From Bacteroides sp. (GTDB lineage: Bacteria > Bacteroidota > Bacteroidia > Bacteroidales > Bacteroidaceae), in assembly GCA_030151635.1 (NCBI GenBank), contig JASLDF010000071.1, positions 1 through 11,412 of the forward strand: a DNA stretch of 11,412 nt, read 5' to 3'. The number at the start of each line of letters is the position of its first letter. Within the stretch, counting starts at the first letter, position 1. Below the pieces are notes generated by a model, which ran no database searches, was not told the DNA's origin, and saw only the letters and a list, made by a program, of their open reading frames with translations. A program made the translations under genes and the position numbers. This document shows, piece after piece, positions 7,041 through 11,412 of the stretch.

Positions 7041-8525
7041 ATGAAAGATTACTTGAAAAGTGTTGTATTACTTACGTTTATAGTGCTTCTTGCTTTGTTG
7101 GGTTTAAATTTCCTACCCAAAATGACTCTGTTCGGGATAGAGTTTAAAGAAGTAGATATGTTGGCAGATGTGCGAGTTGGAATAATTCAACGAGATTTAG
7201 ATGTTGACGATGTTACCGTTGATAGCACTGCTTTATATTCGAAATTAGATACAACAAATTTATCGCTACTTCAAGACTCTTTAGAAGTAGTGGCCATTCC
7301 TGCTGATACTATCAAATTATCGGCTAAAGAAGATTATTATCTTAATACAAAAAGAATATCAAGATCTGAGCGTGTTGATAGCTTGAGTCGCATCATTGAT
7401 TATGCAGATTCAACGCAACGAGGAATGTACCCGTTTTATATGGCTTTGGATAATGTCGCAACTAAGGGTAATTATGCTCGAATCGCCTTCTTTGGTGATT
7501 CTTTTATCGAAGCTGATATTTTAACAGCAGATTTAAGAAACTTGTTACAAAAAAAATATGGTGGGCGAGGCGTTGGTTTTGTACCGATTACTTCTGAGAT
7601 GAGATTTTTTAGAAGGTCTGTAAAGCATGATTTTAAAGGTTGGACTACTCATACTGTTACGCAAAAAGGATATCAGAAGAAAAACTTAGGTATATCGGGT
7701 GAGTATTTTAGCCCAACATCGAAGTCCTATGTTGAATATACTGGTCAGACTAAATTTGGTACGTTACTCGATACTTGTAATGTAGCCTCGCTATATTATA
7801 CTCTATCGGATGATATGTATATTACAGAACGCGTTAATTCGGCCAATTTGGATTCTATTGCTTTGTTCGCAACTAATAAAGTACAACGCCATCAATATCT
7901 TGGTGAAATTGGTAAAATACGTTGGTCTATTCCTAAAGATTCAACTGCTTTGTTTTATGGAGCTTCTTTAGATGGTGATCGAGGTGTTATTTTAGACAAC
8001 TTTGGTCAACGTGGAAGCTCTGGATATTCTTTGAGTTCTATACCATTCAAAACATTATCTGAATTTAATGAATTACGCCCTTACGATTTAATTGTTCTTC
8101 AATTTGGTCTTAATGTGGTGGCTAAGAACGTTAAAAACTACGATTACTATAAAAAAGGTTTATCAAAAGTGATTAGCTATCTTAAGAAATGCTTTCCTCA
8201 TTCAGGTTTCTTGATTGTAAGTGTAGGAGATCGAAATTCGAAAGGTTCTGATGGGTATTATCATACGATGCCTGAAATTAAATACTTTATAGAGGTTCAA
8301 AAACAAATAGCAAAAGAGAATAATATTGCATTCTGGAATTTATTTGATGCGATGGGTGGGGAGGATAGTATGGTTGATTTGGTAGAAGCTAAACCAGCGA
8401 AAGCTAACCTTGATTATACACATATCAATTTTATAGGTGGAAAATACCTTGGTGAAAAATTATTCGAAGCAGTAGTCCAAGGAAAAACCAGCTTTGATAA
8501 TATGGAGGTTTATGTTGATGAATAA
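7041..8525 (+). CDS. Membrane-anchored SGNH/GDSL-type O-acetyl transferase or esterase (PatB/Ape1-like layout)
   Basis: This 494-residue protein starts with a membrane segment (about residues 7-26) without a clear cleavage site, so it is probably anchored with its bulk in the periplasm. A variable linker runs to about residue 135. SGNH block I is GDSFIEAD with the nucleophile Ser154, followed by a segment ending in KKYGGRGVGF that resembles the PatB/Ape1 group. A beta-rich middle domain (about residues 190-325) separates block I from the remaining blocks, as a carbohydrate-binding-like domain does in Ape1. Block II glycine is probably in FGQRGSSGYS. Block III is FGLN (Gly356, Asn358), and block V is DYTH with Asp458 and His461, so the catalytic set is complete. 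It is the first gene of a tight operon ending in an MBOAT gene. This points to O-acetylation of a surface or periplasmic glycan. Whether it adds or removes acetyl groups, and from which polymer, is not decided by the sequence. Confidence 0.82.
   Translation: MKDYLKSVVLLTFIVLLALLGLNFLPKMTLFGIEFKEVDMLADVRVGIIQRDLDVDDVTVDSTALYSKLDTTNLSLLQDSLEVVAIPADTIKLSAKEDYYLNTKRISRSERVDSLSRIIDYADSTQRGMYPFYMALDNVATKGNYARIAFFGDSFIEADILTADLRNLLQKKYGGRGVGFVPITSEMRFFRRSVKHDFKGWTTHTVTQKGYQKKNLGISGEYFSPTSKSYVEYTGQTKFGTLLDTCNVASLYYTLSDDMYITERVNSANLDSIALFATNKVQRHQYLGEIGKIRWSIPKDSTALFYGASLDGDRGVILDNFGQRGSSGYSLSSIPFKTLSEFNELRPYDLIVLQFGLNVVAKNVKNYDYYKKGLSKVISYLKKCFPHSGFLIVSVGDRNSKGSDGYYHTMPEIKYFIEVQKQIAKENNIAFWNLFDAMGGEDSMVDLVEAKPAKANLDYTHINFIGGKYLGEKLFEAVVQGKTSFDNMEVYVDE
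8504..8508 (+). promoter_or_regulatory. Shine-Dalgarno sequence that sets the start of the second SGNH gene
   Basis: GGAGG lies 9 bases before ATG 8518 and only 3 bases before ATG 8512. The first spacing is workable and the second is too short, so ATG 8518 is preferred. The motif lies inside the end of the preceding gene and is notable because most genes here lack such a site. Confidence 0.65.
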
Positions 8526-9405
8526 AATAATGAAGTTTATACTCGCTTGTATTATCTTTACTGTAGGTTCGACGAGTATTCTGGCTCAAGATGAATTGCC
8601 TTCTAAAGCAGACCCACTAGGTGAGATGAAGCGAATAAAGCCAGTGCCTTTGCATAGTTTGCATCTGGATGTGCCTTTGCAGCATATTCAAGTTCCGACA
8701 TCATTTAAAGGTGTGAAGAAAAATTTAATTGTTGATAAGAGTAATTCATTAGCTCCTTTTATGGAGAAATTGCGATTAGCACGAGCAGATTTTCTAACCG
8801 ATAGTGTTCGGGTGCTTCATGTAGGTGATAGTCATATTAAGGGGCACTTCTTTACATATAGAGTGAGGGACTTGCTGCAAGAAGATTTTTCAATGTTGTC
8901 TTATGAAGATTATGGTATTAACGGAGCGGTTGAACGAACGTTTAATACTCCAGATCGTATTCGACAAATTGCAAGTTTTAAGCCAGATTTGCTTATTTTA
9001 TCTTTTGGAACAAACACCAGTAACGATCGGAATTATAGCTCCCGATACCATTACCGTGAGCTGGAGTCGTTGATACTTCAGATTCGTCAACTTCTTCCAA
9101 AAACTCCGATTCTTTTGACAACCCCTCCAGGAGCTTTTGAACGTTTGGGTAGGAATAGATATCGACTAAATAAAAGAACCGATTTGGCTGTTAATGTGAT
9201 AAAAGAATGTGCTGTAGATCATGAGCTAGCCTATTGGGATCTTTACAATGCAGTTGGAGGGGTTATTTATGCTCCAACCAATTGGATGAGTGCAAATTTA
9301 ATGAGACCCGATCACATTCACTTTTATGTTGAGGGCTATGAACTTCAAGGAAATTTACTATATAAAGCAATAATTCAACACTATAATGAATATATCACTC
9401 CCTGA
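8518..9405 (+). CDS. Exported SGNH/GDSL-family hydrolase or acetyltransferase
   Basis: From ATG 8518 this is a 295-residue protein with a signal peptide (hydrophobic core at residues 7-17, cleavage near ILAQ, residues 21-24), so it is periplasmic or secreted. After a proline-rich linker, the SGNH domain starts at about residue 95. Block I is GDSHIKG with Ser105, block II glycine is in YGINGA, block III is FGTN (Gly164, Asn166), and block V is DHIH with Asp265 and His268. All catalytic positions are present. Unlike the preceding SGNH protein it has no large middle domain. The start overlaps the upstream stop by 8 bases (ATGAATAA) and has its own GGAGG site. The end overlaps the MBOAT start by 20 bases, so the three genes are probably translationally coupled. 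It likely works in the same glycan O-acetylation pathway as a second transferase or an esterase. Confidence 0.82.
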   Translation: MNKIMKFILACIIFTVGSTSILAQDELPSKADPLGEMKRIKPVPLHSLHLDVPLQHIQVPTSFKGVKKNLIVDKSNSLAPFMEKLRLARADFLTDSVRVLHVGDSHIKGHFFTYRVRDLLQEDFSMLSYEDYGINGAVERTFNTPDRIRQIASFKPDLLILSFGTNTSNDRNYSSRYHYRELESLILQIRQLLPKTPILLTTPPGAFERLGRNRYRLNKRTDLAVNVIKECAVDHELAYWDLYNAVGGVIYAPTNWMSANLMRPDHIHFYVEGYELQGNLLYKAIIQHYNEYITP

Positions 9406-10879
9406 AATAGATATCGAAAAGTTTAAGAGTCTTTTTGTATACGATCCCACTGCACCAATGATTTTTAGTAGTGGGTTATTCCTATGGCTTTTTCTTGCAT
9501 TTATTACTATTTATGCCTGTTTGAGAAAGGCTGATACTTTAAGAATTCTGTTTGTTACTCTGTTTTCGTACTATTTTTATTATAAAAGTAGTGGTACTTA
9601 TTTTGTACTTCTTGCTGTAGTTACTTGTTGCGATTTCTTTTTTGCGAAATGGATAACGACCTATAAGGATGAAACAAATCGTAAGTTATTTGTGACACTT
9701 AGTGTTTTGGTTAACATAGGACTCTTATTTTACTTTAAATATACCAATTTTTTCGCAGAGATGCTTGTAAACTTAAAGGGGGGTAGTTTTAAAGCGTACG
9801 ACATATTTCTACCTGTTGGCATTTCTTTTTTTACATTCCAATCTTTAAGCTATACAATCGATGTTTATCGAGGTCGAATTCAGCCGCTTACAAGGCTTCT
9901 TGACTATGCATTTTATGTTTCGTTCTTTCCTCAATTAGTGGCAGGACCCATTGTGCGTGCTAGAGATTTTATTCCTCAAATTAGAAAACCATTGGCTGTA
10001 ACCAAAGAAATGTTTGGCCGGGGAATATTCCTTATTATTTGTGGATTGTTTAAGAAAGCCGTTATATCAGATTATATAGGAGTCAACTTCGTTGAGCGAA
10101 TCTTTCAAAACCCTGAAATGTATTCGGGTGTTGAAAACCTAATGGGTATCTACGGGTATGCTCTTCAGATTTATTGTGATTTTTCTGGTTATAGTGATAT
10201 GGCCATTGGTATTGCCTTGTTATTGGGATTCCATTTTAATATAAATTTCGATTCGCCTTATCAATCGGCATCAATTACAGAATTTTGGCGTCGATGGCAT
10301 ATTTCACTTTCAAGTTGGTTGAAAGACTATTTATATATTCCTCTAGGTGGCAACCGAAGTGGAAAGGTTAGGCAATTAATAAACCTAATGATTACGATGT
10401 TGTTGGGTGGTTTGTGGCACGGCGATTCCCTTAACTTTGTAATCTGGGGGGGACTTCACGGCATAGCCTTGGTTTGTCACAAAATAGTGATGGACATTCG
10501 TAAACGTGATCCAAAATATCAAAGTAAAGGGATTATGCGCTTCTTTGGTGTCTTTATAACCTTCCATTTTGTATGCTTTACGTGGATATTTTTTAGACAT
10601 CAAGATTTTGATAGTGCTTTTGGAATGATTAATCAAATTGTTTCTCAGTTTAAACCTGGTGTTTTCCCTCAATTGATAGCAGGATATTGGCAGGTGTTTA
10701 TTTTGGTTGGAATAGGGTACTTGTTGCACTATATGCCTAAATCAACCGAAAATATGTTTTCAAACTTTATTCAGAAAACGCCACTTATTGCAAAAGCATT
10801 AATTATAATCGCACTTGTATTTATTGTAATACAAATAAAAAGTAGTGATGTTCAACCCTTCATTTACTTTAAGTTTTAA
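9386..10879 (+). CDS. MBOAT-family membrane O-acyltransferase (AlgI/PatA-like)
   Basis: This polytopic inner-membrane protein of 497 residues, close to AlgI length, is predicted to pass acetyl groups from a cytoplasmic donor to periplasmic acceptor proteins or glycans. The N-terminal part (YDPTAPMIFSSGLFLWLF, then further membrane helices) is typical of bacterial AlgI-type MBOATs. The core signature is complete: FFPQLVAGPIVRARDFIPQ, YCDFSGYSDMAIGIALLLGF, EFWRRWHISLSSWLKDYLY (His305), then GGLWHG with His345, the likely catalytic histidine, and WGGLHG (His358). The ATG at 9386 overlaps the preceding stop by 20 bases. No Shine-Dalgarno is seen, which fits coupling to upstream translation. AlgI works with AlgJ/AlgX and PatA with PatB, and the two upstream SGNH genes fit that partner role. 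The target polymer is not encoded nearby. Confidence 0.94.
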   Translation: MNISLPEIDIEKFKSLFVYDPTAPMIFSSGLFLWLFLAFITIYACLRKADTLRILFVTLFSYYFYYKSSGTYFVLLAVVTCCDFFFAKWITTYKDETNRKLFVTLSVLVNIGLLFYFKYTNFFAEMLVNLKGGSFKAYDIFLPVGISFFTFQSLSYTIDVYRGRIQPLTRLLDYAFYVSFFPQLVAGPIVRARDFIPQIRKPLAVTKEMFGRGIFLIICGLFKKAVISDYIGVNFVERIFQNPEMYSGVENLMGIYGYALQIYCDFSGYSDMAIGIALLLGFHFNINFDSPYQSASITEFWRRWHISLSSWLKDYLYIPLGGNRSGKVRQLINLMITMLLGGLWHGDSLNFVIWGGLHGIALVCHKIVMDIRKRDPKYQSKGIMRFFGVFITFHFVCFTWIFFRHQDFDSAFGMINQIVSQFKPGVFPQLIAGYWQVFILVGIGYLLHYMPKSTENMFSNFIQKTPLIAKALIIIALVFIVIQIKSSDVQPFIYFKF

Positions 10880-10901
10880 TTATTTGTAGATGCTTTAGTA
10901 T

Positions 10902-10950
10902 AATCCTCCATTTCTTCTGATGCAATCAAAGATATGGAGGATTCTTTTTT
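10902..10950 (+). terminator. Rho-independent terminator of the SGNH-SGNH-MBOAT operon
   Basis: AATCCTCCAT (10902-10911) and ATGGAGGATT (10934-10943) are perfect 10-base arms. The intervening bases add pairs, with TGAT (10918-10921) and ATCA (10925-10928) around GCA, giving one long hairpin. The run CTTTTTT follows at 10944-10950. It starts 22 bases after the MBOAT stop. Confidence 0.92.
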
Positions 10951-10954
10951 AGCT

Positions 10955-10970
10955 CTAGTTGTATAACTAG
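10955..10970. repeat. Short perfect inverted repeat CTAGTT-gtat-AACTAG
   Basis: Six-base arms surround a four-base spacer, directly after the terminator T-run. The core TAGTT/AACTA is the same word seen in the palindromes upstream of the TetR-family gene (245-291). That makes it a possible operator for this or a related regulator, but six-base arms in AT-rich DNA are weak evidence. Confidence 0.35.
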
Positions 10971-11001
10971 CCTCTATAATTTATTTCCCAAAGAAGCGTG
11001 A

Positions 11002-11060
11002 GTTCTCTTAGTAAGACAACGGCGTTCTCTTAGTAAGAAGACTGAGTTATCTCAGGGAGG
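11002..11060. repeat. Small tandem repeat array, 22-base period, palindromic units
   Basis: GTTCTCTTAGTAAGA occurs exactly at 11002-11016 and 11024-11038. A diverged third copy starts at 11046, keeping the 22-base period (10 of 15 positions equal). Each exact unit contains the perfect palindrome TCTTA-G-TAAGA. The third unit has lost that palindrome but overlaps a different one, CTGAG-TTAT-CTCAG (11042-11055). The seven bases between copies differ (CAACGGC and AGACTGA). No gene overlaps it. It could be a dispersed intergenic repeat family, a cluster of protein binding sites or a small structured RNA. Confidence 0.6.
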
Positions 11061-11403
11061 AGGAAGATGGTGAAGTTTAATTCTTTGTTTTCATTGTTGT
11101 TTTTCTGCTGATAATGCGACGGTGATCTTTAATTGGCTGGGGTGGATTTAATTTAATTTTTGAAAAAGTCAAATAGATTCCCTGAGAATTGCTTAAATCT
11201 AGTAAATAGGGCAGGGTTGGAATTGGGGCTTTACTGTATTTTGTAGGCAGAGAGTACAAAACTTCCTGTTTAAATTTTCAAGCGATCGTCTATTTCAAAA
11301 TAACTCTATATAATAAGGAGTAAATTGCGGGTGTGTAAAGGTTAACAAAACCTATCGTAAAAAACTTTTATAGCTAACTTGCGTTGTAATAACTATATAG
11401 CAA

Positions 11404-11409
11404 AAGGAG
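11404..11409 (+). promoter_or_regulatory. Probable ribosome binding site of a gene starting just beyond the window
   Basis: AAGGAG lies three bases from the right edge. A start codon a few bases past the edge would be at normal spacing. The start codon itself is not in the window, so this is provisional. Confidence 0.4.
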
Positions 11410-11412
11410 TAT

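Larger units (their letters stand above)
10951..11412. other. Gene-free region of about 460 bases
   Basis: No reading frame here looks like a gene in length, composition or start context. A 60-codon minus-strand frame at 11077-11259 has no recognisable domain and no ribosome binding site. The region holds a small inverted repeat at 10955-10970 and a 22-base-period repeat cluster at 11002-11060. It also has an isolated AAGGAG at 11315-11320, a short hairpin AGGTT/AACCT (11339-11353) and AAGGAG at the right edge. It is probably the upstream region of a gene that starts after 11412. I find no TAnnTTTG element on the + strand here. Some of it could be decayed coding sequence, but I cannot recognise a parent gene. 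Confidence 0.6.

Noticed and set aside
7549..7556. Run of eight A bases in the first SGNH gene as a frameshift or phase-variation site
   Set aside because: The frame is intact across it and such A-runs are expected in an AT-rich genome at Lys codons.
8494..8517. TTG at 8494 or ATG at 8512 as the start of the second SGNH gene
   Set aside because: GGAGG at 8504-8508 is downstream of TTG 8494 and too near ATG 8512. ATG 8518 gives proper spacing and a clean signal peptide.
10927..10934. CAAAGATA, a minus-strand match to the -7 promoter element
   Set aside because: It lies inside the terminator hairpin loop and arm, and a transcript from it would run antisense into the MBOAT gene with no gene to serve.
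11002..11060. CRISPR array
   Set aside because: Spacers are only 7 bases, there are just two exact copies, and no cas genes are present.
11077..11259. A 60-codon minus-strand open frame in the gene-free region
   Set aside because: It has no recognisable motif, no ribosome binding site or promoter, and a composition like translated non-coding DNA.
11325..11345. Possible leader peptide: TTG after AAGGAG, six codons then TAA
   Set aside because: It has a rare start codon, a very short frame and no enrichment of one amino acid. AAGGAG alone is not enough.

Overview
The window looks like chromosomal DNA of a member of the Bacteroidota. The genes are AT-rich, most have no Shine-Dalgarno sequence, and two upstream regions carry the TAnnTTTG -7 promoter element of this phylum. 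The efflux genes are in the regulator - outer membrane factor - adaptor - pump order common there. A marine or gut Bacteroidales/Marinilabiliales relative is plausible, but this is only an impression. All nine recognisable genes lie on the + strand.

Region 1 (1-331): the last 29 codons of an unidentified gene with a basic tail, its terminator, then about 170 bases with inverted repeats and a -7 box that should drive the next operon. Region 2 (332-6987): a tripartite efflux operon. It encodes a TetR/AcrR repressor, a TolC-type outer membrane factor, a lipoprotein membrane-fusion adaptor and an RND pump of the double-aspartate (hydrophobe/amphiphile) type. A small PII-like trimeric signalling protein follows, and a strong hairpin terminator closes the unit. 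Region 3 (6998-10950): its own -7 box, then three tightly overlapping genes. These are a membrane-anchored SGNH protein with a middle domain, a small exported SGNH protein, and an MBOAT acyltransferase of the AlgI/PatA type, ending in another strong terminator. Region 4 (10951-11412): about 460 bases with no convincing gene. It holds a short 22-base-period repeat array of small palindromes, and a ribosome binding site at the right edge points to a gene starting just outside.

How the genes work together: the repressor probably senses a toxic amphiphile and controls expression of itself and the pump. TolC protein, adaptor and RND pump form the envelope-spanning channel, and the PII-like protein may tune the pump. 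The second operon looks like an O-acetylation machine. The MBOAT protein would move acetyl groups across the inner membrane, and the two SGNH proteins would place them on, or remove them from, a cell-surface or periplasmic glycan (peptidoglycan or an exopolysaccharide).

The two least ordinary points are the PII-like protein attached to a drug-type rather than metal-type RND pump, and the O-acetylation trio that stands alone without polymer synthesis genes. I saw no sign of a CRISPR, phage, IS element, tRNA or rRNA.
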